A DNA stretch of 64,000 nt from Streptomyces sp. A0958 (GCF_004795035.1 NZ_SSBK01000004.1:186001-250000), one strand, 5' to 3'. Positions 1 through 10,941 are shown, counted from the first letter of the stretch. Numbers and translations are program-made. Notes: generated from the letters alone by a model not told the origin.

Positions 1-1
1 G

Positions 2-16
2 CTGGAGAACAAGTAG
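2..16 (+). CDS. possible 3' tail of an upstream gene
   Basis: The first bases read in one frame as Leu-Glu-Asn-Lys followed by TAG at 14-16, which could be the end of a gene running into the window from the left. Only four codons are visible, so no product can be assigned and chance cannot be excluded. The following 95 bases hold no further gene. They contain an A-rich stretch around 73-88 that could be part of the promoter of the molybdenum-hydroxylase operon. Confidence 0.25.
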   Translation: MENK

Positions 17-111
17 GCCGAACGCCCGCGGCCGGTCCCGGCGGGACGCGGAACGACGACTCGCTATCTGGTAGAAAACAGACAAAGTGACTTCGTCGAA
101 AGGTGCCGCAC

Positions 112-680
112 GTGGACCCGACCAGTGGGTGGGAGGGCGGCGCCGGACAACCGCAGGCGCCCGGCGACGTCCCCTCCGCCACCCTGACCCTGCGCATCAA
201 CGGCGCGCAACGGACCCTGACGCTGGACCACCGCACCACCCTCCTGGACGCCCTGCGCCACCACCTGGACCTGACCGGGGCGAAGAAGGGCTGCGACCAC
301 GGCCAGTGCGGCGCGTGCACCGTCCTGGTGGACGGCCGCCGCGCCAACAGCTGCCTGCTCCTGGCCGTCGCGCAGGAGGGCTCCCGCATCACCACGATCG
401 AGGGCCTGGCGGACGGCGACCGGCTGCACCCCCTCCAGGAGGCCTTCCTGGCCCGCGACGCGCTCCAGTGCGGCTACTGCACACCCGGCCAGATCTGCTC
501 CGCCGCCGGAGTCCTCGCCGAGGCCGACCAGGGCTTCCCCTCACACGTCACCCCGCACGACGCCCCGGTGGCCGCCCCGGCCCGGCTCGACGCCGACGAG
601 ATCCGGGAACGGATGAGCGGCAACCTCTGCCGGTGCGGCGCCTACCCCCGCATTGTCGAGGCGATCGAGGACGTGGCGCC

Positions 681-684
<4 letters not shown>
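112..684 (+). CDS. 2Fe-2S subunit of xanthine dehydrogenase-family molybdenum hydroxylase (YagT/PaoA type)
   Basis: Electron-transfer subunit of a three-subunit molybdenum hydroxylase, carrying two [2Fe-2S] clusters that pass electrons from the molybdopterin subunit to the FAD subunit. The N-terminal ferredoxin fold shows CDHGQCGACTV plus a later Cys for the first cluster. The C-terminal helical domain shows CGYCTPGQ and NLCRCGAY for the second. At 190 aa it has the usual family length. Unlike E. coli PaoA it has no Tat leader, so the enzyme is probably cytoplasmic. GTG at 112 is preferred over GTG at 103 because GAAAGG at 98-103 is well spaced from it. The stop overlaps the start of the FAD subunit (GTGA), indicating translational coupling. 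The substrate cannot be read from sequence; aldehydes or purines are possible. Confidence 0.93.
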
Positions 685-1667
<983 letters not shown>

Positions 1668-1683
1668 GAGCCGAGGACCCGCC

Positions 1684-3783
1684 ATGAGTCACGCCCCCCA
1701 GCCACTGGGCGCCCCCGCCGTCCGCCGCGAGGGCCGGGACAAGGTCACCGGTGCCGCGCGCTACGCCGCCGAGCGCGGCCTGCCCGGCTGCCTGTACGCC
1801 TGGCCCGTGCCCGCCGCCGTGCCGGCCGGCCGGGTCACCGCCGTCCGCACCGTCGACGCGCTGGCGCAGCCCGGCGTCCACTGCGTCCTCACCCACGAAA
1901 ACGCGCCCCGCATCGAGGAACCGGACGACCCGATCCTCGCCGTCCTCCAGAACGACCGGGTGCCCCACCGCGGCTGGCCGGTCGCGCTCGTCGTGGCCGA
2001 CACCCTGGCGAGCGCCCGGGCCGGCGCCCAGGCGCTGCACATCACCTACGAGACGGCCCCGCACGACGTCGTGCTGACCGAGGACCACCCCGGCCTCTAC
2101 ACCCCCGAGAACGCCAACGGCGGCTACCCGGCCGTCCGCGAACGCGGCGACTTCGACCGGGCCTTCGAGGCGTCCCCCGTACGCGTCGACGTCACCTACA
2201 CCCTCGGGGCGCTGCACAACCACCCCATGGAGCCGCACGCCTCGACCGCCCACTGGTCGCCCGAGGGCCACCTCACCGTGTACGACTCCAGCCAGGGCGC
2301 CACCACGGTGCGCGACAGCCTCGCCGCCGCCTTCGGGCTGCGGACGGACCAGGTCACCGCCGTGTCCGAACACGTCGGGGGCGGCTTCGGCTCCAAGGGG
2401 ACCCCACGCCCGCAGGTCGTGCTCGCCGCGATGGCCGCGCGCCACACCGGCCACCCCGTCGAACTCGCGCTGCCCCGGTGGCAGATGCCCGGGCTCGTCG
2501 GACACCGGGCACCCACCGTGCAGCGCGTCAGGCTCGGGGCGCACCCCGACGGCACCCTCACCTCGGTCGCCCAGGAGGTCGTCACCCACACCTCCACCGT
2601 CAAGGAGTTCGTGGAGCAGGCCGCCGTACCGGCCCGCGTCATGTACGGCTCACCGGACAGCCGGACCGTGCACCGGGTCGTCGCCCTGGACGTCCCCAGC
2701 CCCTCGTGGATGCGCGCCCCGGGCGAGGCCTCCGGGATGTACGCCCTCGAATCAGCCGTCGACGAACTCGCCGCGGAACTCGGCATGGACCCCGTCGAAC
2801 TGCGGCTGCGCAACGACCCGGCCGACGAACCCGACTCCGGGAAGCCCTTCAGCAGCCGCGGTCTGGCCGCCTGCCTGCGCGAGGGCGCCGCACGCTTCGG
2901 CTGGCACGAGCGCGACCCCGCCCCCGGCACCCGCCGTGAGGGCGCCCTGCTGCTCGGCTCGGGCGTCGCCTCCGCCACCTACCCCGTCTACGCCAGCGCC
3001 TCCCACGCCTCGGCGCACGCCGCCGCCGACGGCTCCTACCGGATCGCCGTCAACGCGACCGACATCGGCACCGGGGCCCGTACCGTCCTCGCGCAGATCG
3101 CCGCGGACGTGCTGCGCACCGGGCTGGACAACGTGACCATCGACATCGGCGACAGCGACCTGCCGGACGCCCCGCTGGCCGGCGGCTCCTCGGGAACCGC
3201 CTCCTGGGGCTGGGCCGTGCACAAGGCGGCCTCCGGGCTCGTCGAACGGCTCGCCGCGCACAGCGGGCCGCTGCCCGACGGGGGAGTGACCGTCACCGCC
3301 GACACCACCGAGGAGACCGCCGAGGAATCCCCCTACGCCCGCCACGCCTTCGGCGCGCACTTCGCCGAGGTCGCCGTCGACAGCCGCACCGGCGAGGTCC
3401 GGGTACGGCGCATGCTCGGCGTCTTCGCGGCGGGCCGCATCCTCAACTCCCGTACCGCACGCTCCCAGTTCATCGGCGGCATGACCATGGGGCTCGGCAT
3501 GGCGCTGACCGAGGGCAGCACCATGGACCCGGTCTTCGGCGACTTCACCGAGCGCGACCTCGCCTCCTACCACGTGCCCGCCTGCGCCGACGTGTCCGAC
3601 CTAAGGGCGCACTGGATCGAGGAGGACGACCCGCACCTCAACCCCATGGGCGGCAAGGGCATCGGCGAGATCGGCATCGTCGGCGCCGCCGCGGCCATCG
3701 GAAACGCCTTCCGGCACGCCACCGGTGTCCGGCTGCGCACCCTGCCGCTCACCCCCGACCGGGTGCTCACCCATCTGCCCTGA
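1684..3783 (+). CDS. molybdopterin-binding catalytic subunit of xanthine dehydrogenase-family hydroxylase (YagR/PaoC type)
   Basis: Large catalytic subunit of 699 aa that binds the molybdopterin cytosine dinucleotide cofactor and hydroxylates the substrate. It starts with the aldehyde-oxidase a/b hammerhead domain (RREGRDKVTGAARYAAERGLP). The molybdopterin-contact motif EHVGGGFGSKG lies near residues 230-240. The C-terminal GGKGIGEIGIVGAA carries the catalytic glutamate, Glu662 by codon count. Length agrees with the stand-alone large subunits of this branch (about 730 aa). It is the last gene of the operon. No XdhC-type cofactor chaperone is visible in the window; it may lie to the left. The substrate is unknown. 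Confidence 0.94.
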   Translation: MSHAPQPLGAPAVRREGRDKVTGAARYAAERGLPGCLYAWPVPAAVPAGRVTAVRTVDALAQPGVHCVLTHENAPRIEEPDDPILAVLQNDRVPHRGWPVALVVADTLASARAGAQALHITYETAPHDVVLTEDHPGLYTPENANGGYPAVRERGDFDRAFEASPVRVDVTYTLGALHNHPMEPHASTAHWSPEGHLTVYDSSQGATTVRDSLAAAFGLRTDQVTAVSEHVGGGFGSKGTPRPQVVLAAMAARHTGHPVELALPRWQMPGLVGHRAPTVQRVRLGAHPDGTLTSVAQEVVTHTSTVKEFVEQAAVPARVMYGSPDSRTVHRVVALDVPSPSWMRAPGEASGMYALESAVDELAAELGMDPVELRLRNDPADEPDSGKPFSSRGLAACLREGAARFGWHERDPAPGTRREGALLLGSGVASATYPVYASASHASAHAAADGSYRIAVNATDIGTGARTVLAQIAADVLRTGLDNVTIDIGDSDLPDAPLAGGSSGTASWGWAVHKAASGLVERLAAHSGPLPDGGVTVTADTTEETAEESPYARHAFGAHFAEVAVDSRTGEVRVRRMLGVFAAGRILNSRTARSQFIGGMTMGLGMALTEGSTMDPVFGDFTERDLASYHVPACADVSDLRAHWIEEDDPHLNPMGGKGIGEIGIVGAAAAIGNAFRHATGVRLRTLPLTPDRVLTHLP

Positions 3784-3973
3784 CCGCCGCGCGCACCCCG
3801 GAGGCGTGAACGCGCCGGTCACCGGGGGTGCGAGGCCCGACGTGTTGCGCGACCGGCTCAGCCGGGTCACCCTGTGGAGTGACCCAGAAGAGACATCTGC
3901 TCACTCTTCGTATTCGGGGGTCGTTGGTTCAACGGGGCGAAGTACGTGGGCCTCGATGTGAGGAGCCTCGACG

Positions 3974-4522
3974 ATGACCGTTCCACTCGACCGGCACTAT
4001 CTGGTCGAACTCCAGGTTTCCGCAGACCGTGTGGACCAGCTGCGACGGATAGTCGCCGCCCACCTGCGTCACTGGAGTCTCGAACTCCACGTCCGGCCCG
4101 TGTGCCGGGCCGTGGAGGAGCTGCTGACCAATGTCCACCGGCATGTCGGTGACGACAACCGCTGCGTCGTCGAACTCCGCTGGTCCGGACGGCATCTCAC
4201 GGTCTCCGTCGCAGACAACGGTGCGCAGATGCCGCGCCTGCTCCACGAGGGCGGCGGCCTGAGCCGGGTCATGGCCCTCAGCGACAGCTGGGGCACCTGC
4301 CGGACCGCCGAGGGCAAGGTCGTCTGGTTCACCCGGTACGCCCAGGAGCCGCAGCACATCGAGCTGGTCCCGCTGCCGCCGCTGCCCGGCGTCCGCGAGT
4401 TCCGCCGCCCGCCGGCCGTGGCCGCGGAGATCCCCGAGCCCGCCCCGGCAGGCACCGACGAGCCCGTCCACGTCCCCGTCGTCCACGTCCCCATCCCCGA
4501 CGCCGCCCCCGCCCTCGTCTGA
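3974..4522 (+). CDS. ATP-binding protein, anti-sigma-factor-like GHKL ATPase (HATPase_c_2)
   Basis: Small (182 aa) cytoplasmic protein with one Bergerat-fold ATPase domain over about residues 10-120. The N box reads AVEELLTNVHRH, and the G1 box ADNGAQMP is followed by GGGLSRVMALSD. Streptomyces encode dozens of such RsbW/SpoIIAB-like proteins. Characterised members are serine kinases that bind sigma factors or anti-anti-sigma factors. About 45 C-terminal residues are Pro/Ala-rich and probably disordered. ATG is preceded by GAGGAG at 3962-3967. No sigma factor or STAS partner lies next to it, so its partner must be elsewhere. The 190-bp gap upstream holds no gene; I could not identify a convincing promoter there. 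Confidence 0.85.
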   Translation: MTVPLDRHYLVELQVSADRVDQLRRIVAAHLRHWSLELHVRPVCRAVEELLTNVHRHVGDDNRCVVELRWSGRHLTVSVADNGAQMPRLLHEGGGLSRVMALSDSWGTCRTAEGKVVWFTRYAQEPQHIELVPLPPLPGVREFRRPPAVAAEIPEPAPAGTDEPVHVPVVHVPIPDAAPALV

Positions 4523-4570
4523 GGCGTGCGGACCGGCACGGTGCCCACCGGCCCCCGCACCGCACCCCCG

Positions 4571-4609
4571 GGCGCGGATCGCATGTGCGCAGCACGCATG
4601 ATCCGCGCC
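4571..4609. terminator. candidate hairpin terminator after the ATPase gene
   Basis: GGCGCGGATC at 4571-4580 is exactly complementary to GATCCGCGCC at 4600-4609, with partial further pairing inside the 19-base loop. It lies 49 bp after the stop of the ATPase gene and about 100 bp before the dehydrogenase start. There is no T tract, which is usual for Streptomyces terminators. Confidence 0.5.
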
Positions 4610-4713
4610 GGCCGGGTATGCGGTGGCGGGGGTCCGTGCCGTGCCACGGCCCGCGTTGCGGCCCGGCGCGCGGCGCGGCACGGTCGAAGTACCGAGGCAA
4701 GGAGGCCACAGTC

Positions 4714-6126
4714 ATGCCCATCGCGACGGTCAACCCCGCGAACGGCGAGACACTCAGGACGTTCGACGCGCTGGAAGCCGACGAGATCGAGCGGCGGCTC
4801 GCCGCGGCCGACGCCGCCTTCCGCGAGTACCGCACCACCGGATTCGGTGAACGCGCCCGGCTGCTCAACCGGGCCGCCGACCTCCTCGACGAGGACCAGC
4901 AGGACATCGCGCGCACCATGACCCTGGAGATGGGCAAGCCCGTCGCCGCCGCCCGCGCCGAGGCGGCGAAGTGCGCCAAGGCGATGCGCTGGTACGCGGC
5001 CCACGCCGAGGAACTGCTCGCCGACGAGCATCCCGCGCCCGCCGACGTCGAGGACTCCGGCGCCTCCCGCGCCTTCGTCCGCTACCGGCCGCTGGGCCCC
5101 GTGCTCGCCGTGATGCCGTGGAACTTCCCGCTCTGGCAGGTCGTGCGCTTCGCTGCCCCCGCGCTCATGGCCGGCAACACGGGCCTGCTCAAGCACGCGT
5201 CGAACGTGCCGCAGACCGCGCTGTACCTGGGCGATCTCTTCCACCGCGCCGGTTTCCCGGCCGGCTGCTTCCAGACCCTCCTGGTGGGCTCCAAGGCCAT
5301 CGAGGGCATCCTGCGCGACCGCCGGGTGGCCGCGGCCACCCTGACCGGCAGCGAACCGGCCGGACGCTCCGTCGCCTCCATCGCCGGCGACGAGGTCAAG
5401 CACACCGTCCTGGAACTCGGCGGCAGCGACCCCTACCTCGTCCTGCCGTCGGCGGACGTCGCCAGGGCCGCCCGTACCGCCGTCACCGCCCGGGCCCAGA
5501 ACAACGGGCAGTCCTGCATCGCCGCCAAGCGGTTCATCGTGCACACCGAGGTGTACGAGGAGTTCGCCGAACGCTTCACCGTCGGCATGCACGACCTGGC
5601 GGTAGGCGACCCGCTGGAGGAGTCCACCGACGTCGGGCCGCTCGCCAGCGAACAGGGCCGCGCCGATCTGGAGGAACTGGTGGACGACGCGGTGCGCCGG
5701 GGGGCGAGCGCCCTGTGCGGCGGCGGCCGTCCCGAGGGCCTGGGCGGCGGGCTGGAGAACGGCTGGTTCTACGCCCCCACCGTGCTCGCCGGGGTCACGC
5801 CCGCCATGCGCGTCCACCGTGAGGAGACCTTCGGCCCCGTCGCCGCCCTCTACCGGGTGGACAGTCTGGACGAGGCCGTGGAGCTGGCCAACGACACCCC
5901 CTTCGGGCTCAGCTCCAACGTATGGACCCGCGACGCCCAGGAGACCGAGCGGTGCATCCGCGACCTGGCGGCGGGCGGTGTGTTCTTCAACGGCATGACC
6001 GCCTCGCACCCCGCGCTGCCCTTCGGCGGGGTGAAGCGCTCGGGCTACGGGCGCGAGCTCGCCGGACACGGCATCCGCGAGTTCTGCAACGCCACCACCG
6101 TGTGGTTCGGCTCCGAACCTCGGTAA
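4714..6126 (+). CDS. gabD: NAD(P)-dependent succinate-semialdehyde dehydrogenase
   Basis: Aldehyde dehydrogenase superfamily enzyme of 470 aa that oxidises succinate semialdehyde to succinate (GABA degradation and related routes). The general base is Glu234 in LELGGSDPYLV and the nucleophile is Cys268 in NNGQSCIAAKRF. The N-terminal part has the MPWNFPLWQVVRFAAP cofactor-binding motif, and the C-terminal part has FGGVKRSGYGRELAGHG. Features such as SNVPQTAL and the overall shortness match the bacterial SSADH subgroup, although relatives accept other small aldehydes. ATG 4714 is chosen because GGAGG at 4701-4705 precedes it and the N-terminus (MPIATVNPANGE) is typical. The phosphoketolase gene follows 43 bp downstream on the same strand and may be co-transcribed. 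Confidence 0.9.
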   Translation: MPIATVNPANGETLRTFDALEADEIERRLAAADAAFREYRTTGFGERARLLNRAADLLDEDQQDIARTMTLEMGKPVAAARAEAAKCAKAMRWYAAHAEELLADEHPAPADVEDSGASRAFVRYRPLGPVLAVMPWNFPLWQVVRFAAPALMAGNTGLLKHASNVPQTALYLGDLFHRAGFPAGCFQTLLVGSKAIEGILRDRRVAAATLTGSEPAGRSVASIAGDEVKHTVLELGGSDPYLVLPSADVARAARTAVTARAQNNGQSCIAAKRFIVHTEVYEEFAERFTVGMHDLAVGDPLEESTDVGPLASEQGRADLEELVDDAVRRGASALCGGGRPEGLGGGLENGWFYAPTVLAGVTPAMRVHREETFGPVAALYRVDSLDEAVELANDTPFGLSSNVWTRDAQETERCIRDLAAGGVFFNGMTASHPALPFGGVKRSGYGRELAGHGIREFCNATTVWFGSEPR

Positions 6127-6169
6127 CCGCACGCGTGACGCCCCCGCATCCGCCCGCTGAGAGGTGACC

Positions 6170-8557
6170 ATGAGCGACGCACCACCGTCCTCGCCGAAGG
6201 CCGGCCCTTCCGACGAGGAGATCGACGCGCTCGACGCGCACTGGCGGGCCGCCAACTACCTGGCCGTCGGGCAGATCTACCTGATGGACAACCCGCTGCT
6301 GACCCGGCCGCTCGCGCCCGAGCACATCAAGCCGAGGCTGCTCGGGCACTGGGGCACCTCGCCGGGCCTCAACCTCGTGTACACCCACCTCAACCGCCTG
6401 ATCAGGGCGCGCGGCACCCACGCCCTGTGCATCTGGGGCCCGGGCCACGGGGGCCCCGCCGTCCTCGCCGGCTCCTGGCTGGAGGGCAGCTACTCCGAGA
6501 CGTACCCCGACATCGGCCGGGACGCCGAGGGCATGGGCCTACTGTTCAAGCAGTTCTCCTTCCCCGGCGGCGTACCCAGTCACGTCGCGCCCGAGACGCC
6601 CGGCTCCATCCACGAGGGCGGCGAACTCGGCTACTCCCTGGGTCACGCCTACGGCGCCGCCCTCGACCACCCGGACCTCCTGGTCACCTGCGTCATCGGC
6701 GACGGCGAGGCGGAGACCGGACCGCTCGCGGGCTCCTGGCACGCCAACAAGTTCCTCGACCCGGTCCACGACGGGGCCGTCCTGCCCGTCCTCCACCTCA
6801 ACGGCTACAAGATCGCCAACCCGGCGGTGCTCGCCCGCCTCCCGCAGACCGAGCTGGACGCCCTGCTGCGCGGCTACGGACACGAACCCCTCTACGTCGA
6901 GGGGGACGACCCCCGTGCCGTGCACCGGGAGATGGCCCTCGCGATGGACCGGGCCGTCGACCGCATCGAGGAGATCCAGGCCGCCGCCCGGACCGGCGGC
7001 GAGACGGACCGGCCCCGGTGGCCCATGATCGTGCTGCGCACCCCGAAGGGCTGGACCGGCCCCGCCGAGGTCGACGGGCTGCCCGTCGAAGGCACCTGGC
7101 GCGCCCACCAGGTCCCGCTGCCCGGCGTCCGCGACGACCCCGACCACCTGCGCCAGCTGGAAGCGTGGCTGCGCTCCTACCGGCCCGGGGAACTCTTCGA
7201 CTCCGAGGGGCGCCCCACCCCGCAGGTCCTGGCCTGCGTACCCGAAGGCACCGCCCGCCTCGGCGCCTCCCCGTACGCCAACGGCGGTCTGTTCCTGCGC
7301 GACCTGCCCATCCCGGACCTGGACGGGTTCGCCGTCCCGGTGGAGCGGCCCGGCGCCGCCCTGCGGGAGCCGACCCGGGTGCTGGGCGGGCTCCTTGAGG
7401 CGGTCATGGCGGCGACGGCCGGCCGCAGGGACTTCCGGGTCGTCGGCCCCGACGAGACCGCCTCCAACCGGCTCGACGCGCTCTACGAGGCCAGCGGCAA
7501 GGCCTGGCAGGCCCGTACGCTCCCGACCGACGAACACCTCTCCCGCGACGGCCGCGTCATGGAAGTCCTCTCCGAGCACCTGTGCCAGGGCTGGCTGGAG
7601 GGCTATCTGCTGACCGGTCGGCACGGGCTGTTCTCCTGCTACGAGGCGTTCGCGCACATCGTGGACTCGATGGTCAACCAGCACATCAAGTGGCTGCGGA
7701 CCTCGCGCCGGCTGGCGTGGCGCCGGCCCATCGCCTCGCTCAACTACCTGCTCACCTCGCACGTCTGGCGCCAGGACCACAACGGCTTCTCGCACCAGGA
7801 CCCCGGCTTCGTGGACCACATCCTCAACAAGAGCCCCGAGGTCGTACGCGTCTACCTGCCGCCCGACACCAACACCCTGCTGTCCGTGGCCGACCACGCC
7901 CTGCGCAGCAGGGACTACGTCAACGTCATCGTGGCCGGCAAACAGCCCAGCTTCGACTGGCTCACCCTCGACCAGGCCCGGGTGCACTGCGCGCGCGGCG
8001 CCGGGGTCTGGGAGTGGGCGGGCACGGAGGACGGCACCCGGGAACCCGACGTCGTGCTCGCCTGCGCCGGGGACGTACCCACGCTGGAGATCCTGGCGGC
8101 CGCCGGTCTCCTGCGGCGCCACCTGCCGGAGCTGGCCGTGCGGGTGGTGAACGTCGTGGACATGGCCCGGCTCATGCCGCACTCCGAGCATCCGCACGGG
8201 ATGCCGGACACCGAGTACGACGCGCTGTTCACCCGGGGGAGGCCGGTGATCTTCGCCTACCACGGCTATCCCTGGCTGATCCACCGGCTGGCCTACCGCC
8301 GGGCCGGCCACAGCGACCTGCACGTGCGGGGTTACAAGGAGGAGGGCACCACCACCACGCCCTTCGACATGGTCGTCCGCAACGACCTCGACCGCTACCG
8401 GCTGGTCATGGACGTCATCGACCGGGTCCCCGGCCTCGGCGTCCGCGCCGTGGCGGTGCGTCAGGAGATGGCCGACACCCGGACCCGCCACCACGCCTGG
8501 ATTCGCGAACACGGCACCGACCTGCCCGAGGTGGCCAACTGGGTCTGGGAGGGCTGA
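6170..8557 (+). CDS. xfp: phosphoketolase (xylulose-5-phosphate/fructose-6-phosphate)
   Basis: Thiamine-diphosphate enzyme of 795 aa that phosphorolytically splits xylulose 5-phosphate (often also fructose 6-phosphate) to acetyl phosphate and an aldose phosphate. The family N-terminal signature is visible ([48 protein letters not shown]). The ThDP/Mg motif [19 protein letters not shown] is present, as is SFSHQDPG-like sequence in the middle domain ([14 protein letters not shown]). Full length matches the family (about 790-800 aa). ATG 6170 is preceded by AGAGG; an in-frame GTG at 6164 is a less likely start. It probably works with an acetate kinase encoded elsewhere. A strong hairpin terminator follows. 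Confidence 0.96.
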   Translation: MSDAPPSSPKAGPSDEEIDALDAHWRAANYLAVGQIYLMDNPLLTRPLAPEHIKPRLLGHWGTSPGLNLVYTHLNRLIRARGTHALCIWGPGHGGPAVLAGSWLEGSYSETYPDIGRDAEGMGLLFKQFSFPGGVPSHVAPETPGSIHEGGELGYSLGHAYGAALDHPDLLVTCVIGDGEAETGPLAGSWHANKFLDPVHDGAVLPVLHLNGYKIANPAVLARLPQTELDALLRGYGHEPLYVEGDDPRAVHREMALAMDRAVDRIEEIQAAARTGGETDRPRWPMIVLRTPKGWTGPAEVDGLPVEGTWRAHQVPLPGVRDDPDHLRQLEAWLRSYRPGELFDSEGRPTPQVLACVPEGTARLGASPYANGGLFLRDLPIPDLDGFAVPVERPGAALREPTRVLGGLLEAVMAATAGRRDFRVVGPDETASNRLDALYEASGKAWQARTLPTDEHLSRDGRVMEVLSEHLCQGWLEGYLLTGRHGLFSCYEAFAHIVDSMVNQHIKWLRTSRRLAWRRPIASLNYLLTSHVWRQDHNGFSHQDPGFVDHILNKSPEVVRVYLPPDTNTLLSVADHALRSRDYVNVIVAGKQPSFDWLTLDQARVHCARGAGVWEWAGTEDGTREPDVVLACAGDVPTLEILAAAGLLRRHLPELAVRVVNVVDMARLMPHSEHPHGMPDTEYDALFTRGRPVIFAYHGYPWLIHRLAYRRAGHSDLHVRGYKEEGTTTTPFDMVVRNDLDRYRLVMDVIDRVPGLGVRAVAVRQEMADTRTRHHAWIREHGTDLPEVANWVWEG

Positions 8558-8570
8558 GGCGGCCGAGCGC

Positions 8571-8620
8571 CACACGGCGAAGGCCCGGACGGAGCACACC
8601 GTCCGGGCCTTCGCCGTGTG
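8571..8620. terminator. bidirectional hairpin terminator between xfp and the baeRF gene
   Basis: Perfect 22-bp inverted repeat: arm 8571-8592 and its exact complement 8599-8620, separated by the six-base loop AGCACA. It begins 13 bp after the phosphoketolase stop and ends 13 bp before the stop of the convergent gene, so it can serve both transcripts. Confidence 0.9.
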
Positions 8621-8633
8621 CCGCCTCGTCGCC

Positions 8634-9752
8634 TCAGTAGCGCAGCTCCGCCGCGACCCGGCCGTGCTCCTTGAGCGAGTCGTCCGCGACGAAGACGACG
8701 TCGGCGCCGCTGTCCAGCGCCGCCTCGACCAGCTCGTCGACGATGTCCTCGCGGACGTCCGCGTCCGTCAGGTCCGCGCTGTCCCCGCTGACCGGCTTCA
8801 GGTGCTCCTGGTCGACCCGGACCGTCTGCTGGTAGTGCTCCTCCACCGCCACCAGACCGGCACGGCCCTCGCGCACGGCGGCCCACACCTCGTCGAGCCC
8901 ACCGGCGAAGGTCTTCCGCCCGCGCGCCTCGTCCAGCTTCCCGTCGATCTCCGCCGCGAACCGCTCGCGCCGGGCCTCCAGGGCCGGTCGCAGCTCGGTC
9001 AGCAGGTCCCCCGGCCCCGCGTTCTCGGCCGGAGCGCCCTTGGTGACCCGGCCCGCCGCGCTCTTCGCGCTCTCGCCGACCTCGTCGAACAGGGCGAGCG
9101 CCGGGGCGAGCCCGACCAGGTACAGCGGCCGGGGGTCGGTGGCCAGGACGGCGCGCAGCTTCTCGTCCACATCGCGCAGGAAGTTGCGGGTGTCCTCATT
9201 GGTGAAATTGCTCGGCGTGTCGCCGATCCGCTCCACGCGCTGCGGGTTGGGGTCCCAGTGAGGGGCGGCCAGGGGGAAGCCGCCGATGTGCGCCTCCTGC
9301 GCGGAGTCGACCGTGCCGCTGTAGAGGGCGGCGTGGTCGGACGACACGGTGAGCGCCCAGAAGGGCTGGGCCTGCGCCTTCGCGGCGACGAGATTGCGGG
9401 TCAGGTAGCTGTCGCTCAGCACCACCCGTTCGGGCACGGTACGGGGCAGCCGCCAGATCTGGTACTCGTCGGCCGTCGCGAGGAGGACCAGCGCGTCCAG
9501 GGCCCGGCGCTGATCGAGCTCGCCCACCGCGCGGTCGAGCTGCTGCCTGATCGCGGTGCGCGCCTCACGGGTGACCTCCGGGTCGGCCTCCAGCCGGTTG
9601 TCGGCCTCGGAGAGCAGATTGCGCAGCCGTACGGCGTCCTGGGCGTTGTCCGGGGCGCGCCGGTGGGTCGGCATGGTCAGGGACAGGGCCGGATAGGGCT
9701 TGGCCGCGCGCAGTTCCTGCAGCAGGCCGGCGGTCAGGGCGTCCGTGTCCAT
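8634..9752 (-). CDS. baeRF3-type (bacterial archaeo-eukaryotic release factor family) protein
   Basis: Protein of 372 aa resembling the Streptomyces proteins assigned to bacterial archaeo-eukaryotic release factor family 3. These are relatives of eRF1/Pelota proposed to act on stalled or modified ribosomes; function is inferred, not demonstrated. No signal peptide or membrane segment is visible. Family-like blocks include PYPALSLTMPTHR near the N-terminus, DPRPLYLVGLAPALALF in the middle and GADVVFVADDSLKEHGRVAAELRY at the end, a typical L7Ae-like C-terminus. GGGAGGGAACTG precedes the ATG. It lies downstream of the endonuclease gene with a 122-bp gap that contains an A/T-rich block at 9807-9832, probably its own promoter. 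Confidence 0.7.
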   Translation of the reverse strand: MDTDALTAGLLQELRAAKPYPALSLTMPTHRRAPDNAQDAVRLRNLLSEADNRLEADPEVTREARTAIRQQLDRAVGELDQRRALDALVLLATADEYQIWRLPRTVPERVVLSDSYLTRNLVAAKAQAQPFWALTVSSDHAALYSGTVDSAQEAHIGGFPLAAPHWDPNPQRVERIGDTPSNFTNEDTRNFLRDVDEKLRAVLATDPRPLYLVGLAPALALFDEVGESAKSAAGRVTKGAPAENAGPGDLLTELRPALEARRERFAAEIDGKLDEARGRKTFAGGLDEVWAAVREGRAGLVAVEEHYQQTVRVDQEHLKPVSGDSADLTDADVREDIVDELVEAALDSGADVVFVADDSLKEHGRVAAELRY

Positions 9753-9874
9753 CAGTTCCCTCCCGGGGAATTACGCGCACGGCGTGCGGAGCGGGTGGTC
9801 GTCCAACGAATCAATTCATACCTTTTGATCCCAACGTGGGCGAGTTGGTCGTCAGCACGCCACAGCCGCCACGG

Positions 9875-10693
9875 TCACCAGATGGCGTCGACCCACTCGG
9901 GGTGGTCGATGAACGGGTTCCGGTTGTGCTGGTACTGGTCGAATACGACGTCGTTGCGCCGCTTCTCGAAGGAGTCCGGCGGGTCCTGCTCGCTCCACGT
10001 CTTCAGTACGGAGAGCCGGCCGATGTGCGGGGCGGAGCCGTTCGACACGCTGTCGTTGGGCTCCAGGTCGGCGAACGAGTCGTCGCCCTCGTAACGCACC
10101 GCCATGTACAGGATCATGCGGGCCACGTCGCCCTTGACGGCGTCGCGCGGTTCGAAGGAGTCGCTGTCGGTGTGGTTGCCGGGCGCGTCGCTCAGCTCGG
10201 TGCCGCCGTTGTCGAAGTCCTTGTTGCCGCGCTCGGAGTTGACCTGGACGTCGGCCGGGCGCAGGTGGTGGATGTCGGTGCCGGGGCCGGTGGCCGTGCC
10301 GAAGCCGCCGTGGGACTTGGCCCAGACGTGCTCCCGGTTCCACTGGCCGACGTTGCCGCCGTTGTCGCTCTTGGGCTCGGAGCGGCCCGAGTACAGGAGG
10401 ACCACGTTCGAGGAGTTGGCCGGGTCCTGGTCGGTGTCCTTCAGGGCGTCCCACACCTGGCTGTAGGTGAGCTTGCTCTGGTCGCTGATGATCGTGTGCA
10501 GTGCGCTCTTGAGCGCGGTGCCGGTCTTGCCGGCCGCGTCCTGGTAGTAGGTGTCGTCCAGCGGGGCGAGCGGCGGGGTGGCGGCGGGCGGTGGGGCGGG
10601 GGCCGGTGCGGCCGCGGCGGTGCCGGTGAGTACCGCGAGGACGGCGAGCGCGGCGGGCAGCGAGCGCCGCAGGGCAGAGTGACGACGGGACAT
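9875..10693 (-). CDS. secreted endonuclease I family nuclease
   Basis: Extracellular DNA/RNA endonuclease of 272 aa. It has a cleavable Sec signal peptide (RRHSALRRSLPAALAVLAVL, then TGTAAAAPAPAPPPA), followed by a Pro/Ala linker. The Endonuclease_1 (beta-beta-alpha metal, EndA/Vvn-like) domain starts near residue 45 (LDDTYYQDAAGKTGTALKSAL). The catalytic region reads NREHVWAKSHGG, then TDIHHLRP, with the general-base His and the metal-binding Asn/His of the family. The ATG at 10693 has GGAGAGG about 10 bases upstream; a ten-codon upstream extension lacks a site. Likely role: nutrient scavenging from extracellular nucleic acid. Confidence 0.92.
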   Translation of the reverse strand: MSRRHSALRRSLPAALAVLAVLTGTAAAAPAPAPPPAATPPLAPLDDTYYQDAAGKTGTALKSALHTIISDQSKLTYSQVWDALKDTDQDPANSSNVVLLYSGRSEPKSDNGGNVGQWNREHVWAKSHGGFGTATGPGTDIHHLRPADVQVNSERGNKDFDNGGTELSDAPGNHTDSDSFEPRDAVKGDVARMILYMAVRYEGDDSFADLEPNDSVSNGSAPHIGRLSVLKTWSEQDPPDSFEKRRNDVVFDQYQHNRNPFIDHPEWVDAIW

Positions 10694-10941
10694 GTGGGGT
10701 GTCCTCTCCGGAAATGCGCACACCGCGGCGCCGTCACGGGGTGGGGGGCGGCTCCGCGGTGGTCGTGTTCGCTATGTGGTACGCGGAGCTTTCCATGTGG
10801 TCCGTGACGATGCGTGAACAGGTCGTAGCGATCATGTGCAGGTCAAGTGAGGGCCCGGGGCCGCTTCGGCGGCCACCGCCCGGCATCGGATGCGCGTCCG
10901 GCGGCGGAGGGCGAGAATGACGGGAAGGACAAGGAGGCGGC

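Noticed and set aside
3784..3973. GCACCCCGG and CCGGGGGTGC in the gap after the molybdopterin subunit as a terminator
   Set aside because: The arms are about 10 bp with one offset base and a long loop that can itself pair differently; not strong enough to call.
8616..10094. Plus-strand frame across the baeRF and endonuclease genes
   Set aside because: It spans two well-supported minus-strand genes and their spacer and shows no recognisable protein.
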